DNA from: Desulfotignum sp. | GTDB lineage: Bacteria; Desulfobacterota; Desulfobacteria; Desulfobacterales; Desulfobacteraceae | NCBI GenBank assembly: GCA_011390695.1 | Contig: JAABRW010000449.1 | Location: 1-8,515 of the forward strand | Length of the DNA stretch: 8,515 nucleotides | Reading direction: 5' to 3' | Shown here: piece after piece, positions 1 to 7,525 of the stretch | Layout of the letters: each line of letters starts with the position of its first letter | Numbering within the stretch: the first letter of the stretch is position 1 | Notes under the pieces: model-generated | What the model saw: only the letters and a program-made list of their open reading frames with translations | Told to the model about the DNA's origin: nothing | Database searches by the model: none | Position numbers and translations under genes: made by a program

Positions 1-129
1 AGGTCTTCGGCCCTGGTATATTTTGGAGAACCAAAATATATCAAACATGTGCCCCTGGCACCGTCCTGGAAAAAACCCCTGACAATCGGCGGGCTGGACG
101 GAAAGCTTGTGAAATATGAACTCTATTGA
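1..129 (+). CDS. C-terminal end of an unrecognised protein (partial)
   Basis: An open frame runs in from the left edge and stops at TGA 127-129, giving 42 residues that end in GGLDGKLVKYELY. The composition is soluble, with several Lys, Tyr and Pro and no membrane segment. I do not recognise a family from this fragment. Coding is supported by the uninterrupted frame up to a stop that lies 14 bases before the next start codon, the usual spacing of co-transcribed genes. It is probably the gene preceding the receiver/PEP-synthase-like gene in one transcript, but its function cannot be stated. Confidence 0.5.
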   Translation, partial: RSSALVYFGEPKYIKHVPLAPSWKKPLTIGGLDGKLVKYELY

Positions 130-132
130 TAC

Positions 133-136
133 AGGA
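133..136 (+). promoter_or_regulatory. Ribosome binding site deciding the ATG 144 start
   Basis: AGGA lies 7 bases before ATG 144. The same frame can be opened at TTG 126, but that codon overlaps the preceding stop and has no purine-rich sequence at a suitable distance. I therefore take ATG 144 as the start, which shortens the protein from 1018 to 1012 residues. Confidence 0.55.
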
Positions 137-143
137 TGGGAAA

Positions 144-3100
144 ATGGATGTTTCCGCTAACCAGGAATCAGGCATCAAGATTTACCATGAACTCATGGCC
201 AATAAAGTCGGCGATATCCTGCTGGTATCCAGTCCCTATGACGCCTTTATCATGGAGGAAGAGGGCAGGCTTTCCAACCGGATAATCAATGAATACAAGG
301 GGCTGAACCTGTCAAAACCCCCCAGGCTCACCTGGGTATCTTCAGCTGCGGAAGCCTTTGAGCGCCTGGAAAACAAAAAATTCGATCTTATCCTGGCCAT
401 GCCCAGCCTGGACGGTATGGAGGTCCATGATTTCGGGGAAAAAGTCAAGCTGCAGTATGCGGATCTGCCGTTTTTCATGCTGCTTCACAACACCTGCGAC
501 ATCAACCAGTATATCTGCCTTGACAACGCCACCGCCATTGACCGGGCCTATATCTGGGGGGGAAATGCCGACCTGCTGCTGGCCATCATCAAAAATTTTG
601 AAGATGAAAAAAATGTGGCCTTTGACACCAGTAATGCCCAGGTCCGGGTGGTCATCATGGTGGAGGATTCTCCCCACCACTATTCTGCGATTCTTCCGGT
701 GATATACAAGCAGATCGTTTTCCAGACCCAGTCGGTGATTGACGAATCCATCAATGAAGAACACCGGCTTCTCAAAATGCGGGGCAGGCCCAAGGTGCTT
801 CTGGCCCACAACTATGAACAGGCCATGGCCCTGTATGAAAAGTACAAACCCTATGTGCTGTCCGTGTTTTCCGATATGCGGTATCCCAGGAACGGCAAGG
901 AGGATGAAAATGCCGGCTATACCCTGTTGACCCGGATCAAAAAGGAAATACCGGATCTGCCCCTGCTTGTGCTGAGTACGGAAGAGCGCAGCCGGGACCT
1001 GGCCCACCAGATCCCGGCGGTGTTTGTCAACAAGAATTCCAGCAATCTCAATGACCGGATCAAAACCTTTTTTGTGGGGTGTCTGGGTTTCGGTGCCTTT
1101 GTCTTCCGAATGCCCAATGGTGATGAGATCGCCCGGGCCAGTAATCTGCGGGCCATTGAAAAGATTTTGCCGGAAATTCCGGATGCATCCATTGTATTTC
1201 ATGCCAAAAACAATGATTTTTCCCGGTGGCTCATGGCCCGCAGTGAGATCAGCTTTGCCTTGAGCCTCAAGCCCTATACCATTGATGATTTTCCCGATCC
1301 CAAGAGCCTGAAGCGGTTCCTCATCGACAGTATCCGGGCCAGACGTAAAGGAACCCGCCAGGGTCAGGTCATTGAATTTGATTCCAAAAAATTCGATTCA
1401 GACACCGGATTCATAAAGATCGGCACCGGTTCTCTGGGGGGCAAGGCCAGGGGGCTGGCTTTCATGGCCTCCCAGATCAAGCGGGATGAGGAGCTGATCA
1501 ATAAATTTCCGGATGTGGATATCCACATCCCCCAGACATTTGTCATTGCCACGGACGGATTCAAAATGTTTATCGAGGACAACAAGCTGGCGCAGCTGCT
1601 GGATTCTCCCGGGGAACTCAAAGATGAGCAGGTGGTAGAAGCGTTTGTACAGGCCCGGTTTCCGGACTGGCTCAAACAGAACCTGAAGGTGTACCTGCGC
1701 CACGTCCGGTACCCCATTGCGATCCGGTCATCCTCATTGTTTGAAGATGCCCATTACCAGCCTTTTGCCGGTCTTTACAAAACCTATATGCTGCCCAATG
1801 CGGACGACAGCCTGGAAAAACGCCTGGACCGGCTCATCATGGCCGTAAAGATGGTCTATGCCTCCACCTATATGAAAGCCCCCAGATCCTATGCAAAAAG
1901 CACCATGCACAGGACCGAAGACGAGGAAATGGCCGTGATTCTCCAGGAACTCACCGGCATCCAGTATAAAAATTATTTTTACCCCACTATTGCCGGCGTG
2001 GCACAATCCTATAATTTTTATCCCATCGCCCATCTCAAGGCGGAAGAGGGCATTTCCTACCTTGCGCTGGGGTTGGGAAAAATTGTCATGGAAGGGGGCC
2101 AGACCCTGCGGTTCTGCCCAAAATACCCCCAGTTTCTGCCCCAGTTCTCCATGGTGAATGATATCCTGGAAAACGCCCAGAAATACTTTTATGCCCTGAG
2201 AATGGATGTTTTTCCACAGCCTGATGCATTCTGTGCAGATCCGGCAGAAGATCCCACACTGGAAAAACTGGAACTGATGGATGCCCAGGACCACCCGGCT
2301 GTGCAGAAACTGTGTTCCACCTTTCATGTCCAGGACAACCGGATCAGGGATATCTTTTCAAAAAAAGGATTTCCGGTTCTCACCTTTGCCAATATCCTGA
2401 AACACAACAGCTTTCCGCTGGCACAGATCCTGTCCGAGGTAAGCCGGATCGGCAGCCGCTGGATGGGGTCTTCGGTGGAGGTAGAGTTTGCCGTGAACCT
2501 GCCCGGGGATGAAAAGGAAAAACCCCGGTTTTCCCTGCTCCAGATCCGGCCCATGGGCCGGTACAAACAGAACCTGGAGGTGAAAATCACCGCAAAAGAC
2601 AGGGACAATGCATTCTGCTATTCCGCCCATTCCCTTGGCAATGGTGAATACAAAGACATCTATGATCTGGTGTATGTGGATCCTGAAACCTTTGATCCCG
2701 CCAGAACCGTGGAAATAGCCGCGGAAATAAACAGGATCAACGCCCTTTTCAATGATTCAGGTAAAAAGTATGTGCTCATCGGCCCGGGCCGCTGGGGGTC
2801 ATCCGACCGGTGGCTGGGCATTCCTGTTGCCTGGAACGATATTTCCAATGTGGGGGTCATGGTGGAGACCACCATTGAGAGCATCAAGGCAGACCCGTCC
2901 CAGGGATCCCATTTTTTCCAGAACATCACCTCCCTTGGCATCTCCTATATCACGGTGTCGGAAAACTCACAGGAATTCATTGACTATGACTTTTTCAGGT
3001 GCCGGACATGCAATACCACCACCACCTATTTGAAACATATTCACTTTGAAGAGGGACTGCATATCCGGGTGGACGGAAAGACTTCCCAGGCAGTTCTCAT

Positions 3101-3182
3101 GCCCCATGCACCAGAACCGGACAATGGGGTGATGCCCGATATTCCGGTGGTACAAACGTGTGAAAATATCCATGACCAATAA
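144..3182 (+). CDS. Double-receiver / PEP synthase-like ATP-binding domain protein
   Basis: About 1012 residues, numbered from ATG 144. Residues ~21-145 look like a response-regulator receiver fold but are degenerate: the acidic pair is replaced (DILLVSS) and strand 3 ends in LILAM instead of an Asp. Residues ~167-300 form a second receiver that keeps the key positions: E174-D175, phospho-acceptor candidate D244 (VFSDMRYP), S278-T279 and K297. Residues ~425-805 match the pyruvate-phosphate dikinase/PEP synthase ATP-binding domain: a glycine-rich GTGSLGGKARG near 428, the RSSS motif at R528, and the closing LLQIRPM motif at R802. The classical TGG-T-C/S-H swivel motif and the TIM-barrel PEP-binding domain are not recognisable. 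Instead ~200 residues follow, with GPGRWGSS (880-887), DPSQGSH (H923) and a CxxC pair (C953, C956). It is probably a cytosolic, ATP-dependent phosphotransfer or regulatory protein under receiver control; its acceptor is unknown. Domain assignment is fairly secure, the reaction is not. Confidence 0.85.
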   Translation: MDVSANQESGIKIYHELMANKVGDILLVSSPYDAFIMEEEGRLSNRIINEYKGLNLSKPPRLTWVSSAAEAFERLENKKFDLILAMPSLDGMEVHDFGEKVKLQYADLPFFMLLHNTCDINQYICLDNATAIDRAYIWGGNADLLLAIIKNFEDEKNVAFDTSNAQVRVVIMVEDSPHHYSAILPVIYKQIVFQTQSVIDESINEEHRLLKMRGRPKVLLAHNYEQAMALYEKYKPYVLSVFSDMRYPRNGKEDENAGYTLLTRIKKEIPDLPLLVLSTEERSRDLAHQIPAVFVNKNSSNLNDRIKTFFVGCLGFGAFVFRMPNGDEIARASNLRAIEKILPEIPDASIVFHAKNNDFSRWLMARSEISFALSLKPYTIDDFPDPKSLKRFLIDSIRARRKGTRQGQVIEFDSKKFDSDTGFIKIGTGSLGGKARGLAFMASQIKRDEELINKFPDVDIHIPQTFVIATDGFKMFIEDNKLAQLLDSPGELKDEQVVEAFVQARFPDWLKQNLKVYLRHVRYPIAIRSSSLFEDAHYQPFAGLYKTYMLPNADDSLEKRLDRLIMAVKMVYASTYMKAPRSYAKSTMHRTEDEEMAVILQELTGIQYKNYFYPTIAGVAQSYNFYPIAHLKAEEGISYLALGLGKIVMEGGQTLRFCPKYPQFLPQFSMVNDILENAQKYFYALRMDVFPQPDAFCADPAEDPTLEKLELMDAQDHPAVQKLCSTFHVQDNRIRDIFSKKGFPVLTFANILKHNSFPLAQILSEVSRIGSRWMGSSVEVEFAVNLPGDEKEKPRFSLLQIRPMGRYKQNLEVKITAKDRDNAFCYSAHSLGNGEYKDIYDLVYVDPETFDPARTVEIAAEINRINALFNDSGKKYVLIGPGRWGSSDRWLGIPVAWNDISNVGVMVETTIESIKADPSQGSHFFQNITSLGISYITVSENSQEFIDYDFFRCRTCNTTTTYLKHIHFEEGLHIRVDGKTSQAVLMPHAPEPDNGVMPDIPVVQTCENIHDQ

Positions 3183-3212
3183 CCTGCAATCTTTGCAAAG
3201 GATGTAAGCTTT

Positions 3213-4253
3213 ATGATTCCTTCTCCTGATATTTCAAAAATATATGACAGCGGTGGTCCTGTTATTACCACCATTGACTCCCACACCGAAGGAGAAGTCA
3301 CCCGTCTGATTGTGGATGGTGTTCCTGAGATTCCGGGCAATACCATGATGGAAAAACTCACATATTTTAAAACCCGTCATGACCATGTGCGCTGTCTGAT
3401 GACCAAAGAACCCCGGGGCTCCCGCCAGGTGCTGGCTGCTCTGGTAACAGAACCGGTCTCCCCGGATGCCGCCTTTGGACTGATCTATATGGATGCCAGA
3501 AGATACCCTTTTTTGTGCGGCCATGCCACTATCGGGGCGGTGACCACCCTGGCCCGCACCGGTACCCTGGTACTGAAAGAAGGTGAAAACCGGGTGAACA
3601 TTGATACCCCGTCCGGGATCATGCATGCCCTGGCCCATGTACAAAATGGCGGGGTAACATCGGTTTCCATTAAAATGGTTCCCTCTTTTGTGCTGGCAAC
3701 GGATCAGCAGATCCAGGTGGAAGGATTCGGACCAATTTTTGTGGACCTGGTCTGCACCGGTGGTTTTTTTGCCATGGTGGATACCGGACAGATAAACCTG
3801 GCGCCGGTTCTGGAAAACAAGTCTGTGCTGGTGGATCTGGGCATGAAGATTATCGATGCTGCCAATGCCCAGCTCACCGTGGTTCATCCGGAGCGGCCGG
3901 ATGTCAATACCGTTGATGTGACCGAATTTTATGAATCAGTCACCCGGGACGGCCATTCAGAAGGCAGGGGCATGGTGGTGTACGGAGAGTCCCACATGGA
4001 CCGATCTCCCTGCGGTACCGGCACTGCTGCCAAACTGGCCCTGCTGCACCACCACAAAAAAATCACTTTGCACCAGCCCTATATAAATGCCAGTCCCCTG
4101 GACACCACCTTTGGGGCCGAACTGGTGGAAGAAACCCACATCGGCACCACAAAAGCCTGTGTCACCCGGATCACCGGAAAAGCATGGATCACCGGGGTGC
4201 ACCATTTTATTGTGGAAACAACCGACCCTTTTCAACAAGGATACCTGGTTTGA
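3213..4253 (+). CDS. Proline racemase / hydroxyproline epimerase family enzyme
   Basis: 346 residues, about the usual family length. The N-terminal ITTIDSHTEGEVTR signature (from residue ~18) and both active-site motifs are present: FLCGHATIG with C102 and DRSPCGTGT with C267. Two cysteines are the acid/base pair of racemases and epimerases that invert the alpha carbon of proline or 4-hydroxyproline. Trans-3-hydroxy-L-proline dehydratases of the same family replace the first Cys, so a dehydratase is less likely. The enzyme is cofactor-independent and probably cytosolic, with no signal peptide visible. An AAAGGA 10 bases upstream supports ATG 3213. The gene follows the PEP-synthase-like gene by 30 bases, and its stop overlaps the amidohydrolase start (TGATG at 4251-4255), suggesting translational coupling. 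Whether the substrate is proline, 4-hydroxyproline or a derivative cannot be decided here. Confidence 0.88.
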   Translation: MIPSPDISKIYDSGGPVITTIDSHTEGEVTRLIVDGVPEIPGNTMMEKLTYFKTRHDHVRCLMTKEPRGSRQVLAALVTEPVSPDAAFGLIYMDARRYPFLCGHATIGAVTTLARTGTLVLKEGENRVNIDTPSGIMHALAHVQNGGVTSVSIKMVPSFVLATDQQIQVEGFGPIFVDLVCTGGFFAMVDTGQINLAPVLENKSVLVDLGMKIIDAANAQLTVVHPERPDVNTVDVTEFYESVTRDGHSEGRGMVVYGESHMDRSPCGTGTAAKLALLHHHKKITLHQPYINASPLDTTFGAELVEETHIGTTKACVTRITGKAWITGVHHFIVETTDPFQQGYLV

Positions 4254-5893
4254 TGACACCTGATCTGATTTTATACAACGCACATTTATATACCCCTGAA
4301 TCAGTTTATATCCCTGGATCAGGGTTTGTCCCGGCAGCCGGCCGGGACACTGTCACTGCTCTGGCTGTGGCAGGCCGGCATATTGCAGCCATGGGAGATG
4401 ATACAGCCATCCTGGACATGGCAGGTCCCAACACCCGGGTCCTGGATCTGGATAAAAAACTGGTGCTGCCCGGGTTCACTGACACCCATTTTCATTTTTA
4501 TGAATGGGCCGTGAACCTCAACAGCATCGATTTTGCAAAAACCAGGGATTTTGCCGGCATGCACACCGCCATCAGGGAAAAAGCCGCACTGCTGGGACCG
4601 GGGCAGTGGATCCTGGGACAGGGGTTCAATGAATCGGACTGGCCGGAAAACCGCATACCCGACCGCCAGGACCTGGACAAGGCAGCCCCGGACAATCCGG
4701 TATGTATCTGGCGGTGTGACCTGCATCTGGCAGTGGCCAATTCCATGGCCCTGTCCCTGGCAGGCATCGATGCATTGACCCCCGATCCCGAGGAGGGGGT
4801 TATCGTCCGGGACGGCAGCGGGCTCCCCACCGGGATTCTCAAGGAAACGGCGCCTAACATAATCCGGACGGTGGTACCGGAACTGACCTTTGACCAGCTC
4901 CTGGAAAATTTGGAAAAAGCCATGGCCCATGCCCATGCCCTGGGATTGACAGGCATCCATGATATCCGGCTCATGGGGGGAAAGGAAGGGGCTGTCGCTT
5001 TGCAGGCGTGGCAGGCCCTGCATGCTGCCGGAAAACTGGCTTTGCGGTGTCATGTGACCCTGCCCGGTGAAATGACGGCCCAGGCAGTGGATCTGGGGCT
5101 GTGTACCGGATTCGGTGATGATCTGCTGCGCATCGGGCATCTGAAATTTTTCAGTGACGGCGGTATGGGGGCACGCACGGCCTGGGTGACAGAACCCTAT
5201 CTGGATGCAGCATACGGCATGCCCCTCACGCCGGTTGCAGATATCGAACAGGCGGTTATCCAGGCGGACAAAAGCGGTCTTTCCTGCATGGTCCATGCTG
5301 TGGGAGACCGGGCCGTGCATGAGGTGGTCTCTGTGTTTGCCAGGGTGGAGGCACTGCACCAGAGCCGCTGCCGCATTCCCCACCGGCTGGAACATGCCCA
5401 GATGATTCTGCCCGAAGACCTGGAAGCCCTGGGCAGGCTGAAAAACCTGGCTGTCTCCTGCCAGCCCAACAACATGAGCCTGGATATTTCCATGATCGAC
5501 CAGTGTGCCGGAGAACGGGGAAAATATGCCTATACTTTCAAAAATATCCTGGCCACAGGCATTCCCACCATGTTCAGTTCCGATGCCCCTGTGGCGGATC
5601 CCAATCCCTTTTGCGGGATTTATTCGGCTGTCACCCGCAAACGCATGAACCAGACCCCGGAAAAAGGCTGGTACCCGGAACAGTGCCTGACGGTGGACCA
5701 GGCAGTTCAGGGGTATACCCTCACCCCGGCCCTGACCTCGGGTACAGGAAACTGTCTGGGCAGCCTGGCTGTGGGGAAACTGGCCGATCTCATTGTGACC
5801 GACCGCAATATCTTTATGATCGATCCGGATGAGATTGCCGCGGCCCGGGTGGTGCTGACCCTTTTCAACGGGAAAATAGTGTATGAAGGATAA
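4253..5893 (+). CDS. Amidohydrolase family protein, YtcJ/Amidohydro_3 type
   Basis: 546 residues from ATG 4253. An in-frame ATG at 4184 would add 23 residues lying inside the racemase gene; ATG 4253 overlaps the racemase stop by one base, is preceded by AAGG, and begins a normal family N-terminus (DLILYNAHLYTP), so I prefer it. Metal-binding signatures of the amidohydrolase superfamily occur in order: THFHF (H79, H81), KFFSDGGMGARTA (K298), HAVGDRAVHEV (H348), HRLEHAQMI (H381) and FSSDAPV (D444). The C-terminal GKLADLIVTDRN plus a final strand is the small beta domain typical of these enzymes. The family includes N-substituted formamide deformylase and many enzymes of unknown substrate that hydrolyse C-N bonds. 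Operon position suggests it releases or processes an amino-acid-like substrate next to the racemase (inference). No signal peptide is apparent, so a cytosolic location is likely. Confidence 0.87.
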   Translation: MTPDLILYNAHLYTPESVYIPGSGFVPAAGRDTVTALAVAGRHIAAMGDDTAILDMAGPNTRVLDLDKKLVLPGFTDTHFHFYEWAVNLNSIDFAKTRDFAGMHTAIREKAALLGPGQWILGQGFNESDWPENRIPDRQDLDKAAPDNPVCIWRCDLHLAVANSMALSLAGIDALTPDPEEGVIVRDGSGLPTGILKETAPNIIRTVVPELTFDQLLENLEKAMAHAHALGLTGIHDIRLMGGKEGAVALQAWQALHAAGKLALRCHVTLPGEMTAQAVDLGLCTGFGDDLLRIGHLKFFSDGGMGARTAWVTEPYLDAAYGMPLTPVADIEQAVIQADKSGLSCMVHAVGDRAVHEVVSVFARVEALHQSRCRIPHRLEHAQMILPEDLEALGRLKNLAVSCQPNNMSLDISMIDQCAGERGKYAYTFKNILATGIPTMFSSDAPVADPNPFCGIYSAVTRKRMNQTPEKGWYPEQCLTVDQAVQGYTLTPALTSGTGNCLGSLAVGKLADLIVTDRNIFMIDPDEIAAARVVLTLFNGKIVYEG

Positions 5894-7274
5894 GAACCTG
5901 TTTTTTCTGGAAACCATTTTCACCCGGTCTGCCGACGGCCTGATGATATGTGACGGCCAGGGCAGGATTTTGAAAATGAACCAGGCAGCGGAGCGGCTCA
6001 ACGGCATCAAGGCATCAGAGGTTGTGGGAAAGGATGTCAGAACCCTTGTCGCAGAAGGCCAGATCAACCGGTCCGCCACCCAGGAAGTCCTGGAAACCCG
6101 GCGCCAGGTAAGTCTGGTCCAGACCACCCCGAAATCCGGTTATTCTCTGCTGGTGACCGGCACGCCTGTTTTTACCGATGCCGGAAACATCTCCTTTGTG
6201 GTGGTGAACGAGCGGGACATCTCCCTTATCAGGGATATGAAGCAAAAACTGGCCCAGGTGCGCCAGGAATCGGAAAAGATGCGGGAAGAGCTCACTGAGC
6301 TGACCTTGCGGGAATTGGAAGATAACAATATTGTGGCCCAGAGCCCTTCCATGAAACAGGCGGTGCACCTGGCACTCAAACTGGCCCGTATCGGTGCCTC
6401 CAATATCCTGCTCCAGGGAGAATCCGGTACCGGCAAAGGGCTTCTGGCAAAATTCATCCATAAACACAGCCAGCGCTCCGGCAACCCCTTTATCCAGATC
6501 AATTGTGCGGCCCTGCCGGAAAACCTGCTGGAAGCGGAATTGTTCGGATATGAAAAAGGGGCGTTTACCGGTGCCAGGGAAACCGGCAAGGCCGGTCTGT
6601 TTGAACTGGCAGCCGGGGGCACGCTTTTTCTGGATGAAATCGGTGAGCTGTCTCCAGGGGTCCAGGCCAAGCTGCTCAAATACCTGGATGACCAGGAAAT
6701 CATGCCTGTGGGAGGCACAAAATCAAAAAAAATCGACTGTTCCATACTTGCCGCCACCAACCAGGACCTGGAGCAGCTGACCCGCAAAAAACAATTCCGC
6801 CTGGACCTGCTTCACCGGCTCAACACCTTTACCCTTGCCATCCCGCCCCTGCGGGACCGGCCTGAAGATATTCTGGAACTGACCCGGCTCTGCCTGAAAC
6901 GGTACAACAAAAAATACAACCGCCGGGCCCACATCGGGTACAAGGCCCTGCAGGCCCTGAAATCCCACTCTTTTTCCGGCAATGTCCGGGAACTGATCAA
7001 TATGGTTAAACAGGCAGTGGCCATGTGTGACCGCCGGCAGCTGGATGATTACCTGGTGCGGTTTACGGAAACGCCGGCCCCGCCTGTGGCCGGATCAGGA
7101 TTCCGCAAAGCCCGTATCTCCCTGGGGCAGGCCATTGAGACGGTGGAACATGACATGCTTATGCAGGCTGCGGCCAGATGCAGAACCACCCGGGAAGCAG
7201 CCGCCTTTTTGGGTATCAGCCAGCCAACGGTGGTGAGAAAATTCAAAAAATACGGTATTGCCATGATAGCCTGA
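5883..7274 (+). CDS. PAS / AAA+ sigma-54-dependent activator, TyrR-type HTH
   Basis: 463 residues. Residues ~5-115 form a PAS sensor domain (SADGLMICDGQGRILKMN is its start). Residues ~116-148 are a charged heptad-like linker, probably coiled coil. The AAA+ domain follows: Walker A GESGTGKG (179-186), the sigma-54 contact loop GAFTGA (226-231), Walker B with D251-E252, arginine-finger candidates R306 and R312, and GNVREL. The C-terminus (about 437-460, EAAAFLGISQPTVVRKFKKYG) is a TyrR-type helix-turn-helix. There is no phosphorylatable receiver, so control is probably by a ligand or redox signal at the PAS domain. The gene overlaps the amidohydrolase by 11 bases, with GGGA 9 bases before its ATG. 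A sigma-54 promoter candidate with three matching dyads lies just downstream, before the transporter gene, and is the probable target. The architecture resembles activators of amino-acid catabolic operons such as PrdR, but orthology is not claimed. Confidence 0.92.
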   Translation: MKDKNLFFLETIFTRSADGLMICDGQGRILKMNQAAERLNGIKASEVVGKDVRTLVAEGQINRSATQEVLETRRQVSLVQTTPKSGYSLLVTGTPVFTDAGNISFVVVNERDISLIRDMKQKLAQVRQESEKMREELTELTLRELEDNNIVAQSPSMKQAVHLALKLARIGASNILLQGESGTGKGLLAKFIHKHSQRSGNPFIQINCAALPENLLEAELFGYEKGAFTGARETGKAGLFELAAGGTLFLDEIGELSPGVQAKLLKYLDDQEIMPVGGTKSKKIDCSILAATNQDLEQLTRKKQFRLDLLHRLNTFTLAIPPLRDRPEDILELTRLCLKRYNKKYNRRAHIGYKALQALKSHSFSGNVRELINMVKQAVAMCDRRQLDDYLVRFTETPAPPVAGSGFRKARISLGQAIETVEHDMLMQAAARCRTTREAAAFLGISQPTVVRKFKKYGIAMIA

Positions 7275-7336
7275 TATCCACCCCCGGCTTTCTACTTTGA
7301 TTTATTTTTGAATCAAACTCGGGGATATCGCTTTTT
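7273..7336 (+). terminator. Terminator-like nested hairpin after the activator gene
   Basis: GATAT (7273-7277) pairs with ATATC (7325-7329), and CCCCG (7282-7286) pairs with CGGGG (7320-7324), leaving a 4-base bulge. The loop holds a second inverted pair, TTTGATT/AATCAAA (7296-7302 and 7311-7317). A run of five T follows (7332-7336). This is compatible with a Rho-independent terminator ending the racemase-amidohydrolase-activator transcript, although the bulge and the large loop weaken it. The inner pair is also operator copy 1, so the structure may serve two purposes or be partly coincidental. Confidence 0.4.
7296..7317. promoter_or_regulatory. Operator candidate 1, TTGATT-N8-AATCAA dyad
   Basis: TTTGATT (7296-7302) and AATCAAA (7311-7317) form a perfect 7+7 inverted repeat around an 8-base spacer. 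It is the first of three dyads with the same half-sites and spacer length. Its centre lies about 245 bases before the predicted sigma-54 transcription start. The site lies inside the loop of the terminator-like hairpin. Confidence 0.5.
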
Positions 7337-7350
7337 CCAAAAGGTCTTAA

Positions 7351-7394
7351 AGAAAATATTGATTGATTCGTTTTTAAATCAAGAAGAAAATATT
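7351..7394 (+). repeat. Direct repeat AGAAAATATT, two copies
   Basis: The 10-base string AGAAAATATT occurs at 7351-7360 and again at 7385-7394, flanking operator candidate 2 on either side. It may be a secondary protein-binding or bending element, or simply low-complexity AT sequence. Confidence 0.35.
7363..7382. promoter_or_regulatory. Operator candidate 2, TTGATT-N8-AATCAA dyad
   Basis: TTGATT (7363-7368), an 8-base spacer, then AATCAA (7377-7382): a perfect 6+6 dyad identical in half-sites and spacing to candidate 1. Its centre is 66 bases from that of copy 1 and about 179 bases before the predicted start of transcription. TTGATT is also present 4 bases earlier (TTGATTGATT), so the register could shift. 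Confidence 0.55.
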
Positions 7395-7421
7395 TTTAAT
7401 TCAATATGTTGCCTGATAATT

Positions 7422-7441
7422 TAGATTCATAAATGAATCAA
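7422..7441. promoter_or_regulatory. Operator candidate 3, imperfect copy of the dyad
   Basis: TAGATT (7422-7427), an 8-base spacer, then AATCAA (7436-7441), with one mismatch to the other two copies. Within it GATTCATAAATGAATC is a perfect 16-base palindrome, so the symmetry extends into the spacer. Its centre is 59 bases from that of copy 2 and about 120 bases before the predicted start, the usual distance for an upstream activator site. Confidence 0.55.
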
Positions 7442-7494
7442 ATGCCTGAAACCCAACCAGAGTGCATGCAGACAAGTATTACTATATTCTTTTT

Positions 7495-7507
7495 TTTCAA
7501 TAAGTTA
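7495..7507 (+). promoter_or_regulatory. IHF-like bending site
   Basis: TTTCAATAAGTTA matches the known IHF consensus WATCAANNNNTTR at every position but the second. It is preceded by a T-rich tract, as many IHF sites are, and lies between the nearest operator candidate and the -24/-12 elements. IHF commonly bends DNA there to bring a bound activator to sigma-54 polymerase. The short degenerate consensus in AT-rich DNA makes chance matches possible. Confidence 0.4.
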
Positions 7508-7525
7508 TGAATTTCATTTTTAGAA

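Noticed and set aside
3088..3102. AGGCAGTTCTCATGC, a GG-N10-GC pattern before the racemase gene
   Set aside because: Only the GG and GC dinucleotides fit the sigma-54 consensus; several other positions mismatch, and it lies within the coding sequence of the preceding gene without nearby dyads.
3191..3200. Perfect palindrome CTTTGCAAAG just before the racemase ribosome binding site
   Set aside because: Ten bases, single copy, overlapping the Shine-Dalgarno; too short to support as an operator.
4184..4252. Upstream in-frame ATG giving a longer amidohydrolase
   Set aside because: The extra 23 residues would lie entirely inside the racemase gene, show no family similarity, and the downstream ATG has the typical TGATG overlap and family N-terminus.
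4295..4322. Near-repeat CCTGAATCAG / CCTGGATCAG at the beginning of the amidohydrolase gene
   Set aside because: It encodes two similar but ordinary short peptides in frame and has no further copies; no functional repeat is supported.
4319..6127. A long open frame (about 600 codons) on the minus strand opposite the amidohydrolase and activator genes
   Set aside because: It lies antisense to two genes with clear family motifs, its product is low-complexity in His, Gly and Gln with no recognisable domain, and it is explained by the codon bias of the + strand genes.
7507..7517. Small palindrome ATGAATTTCAT next to the -24 element
   Set aside because: It does not share the TTGATT/AATCAA half-sites and is short in AT-rich DNA, so chance is a sufficient explanation.
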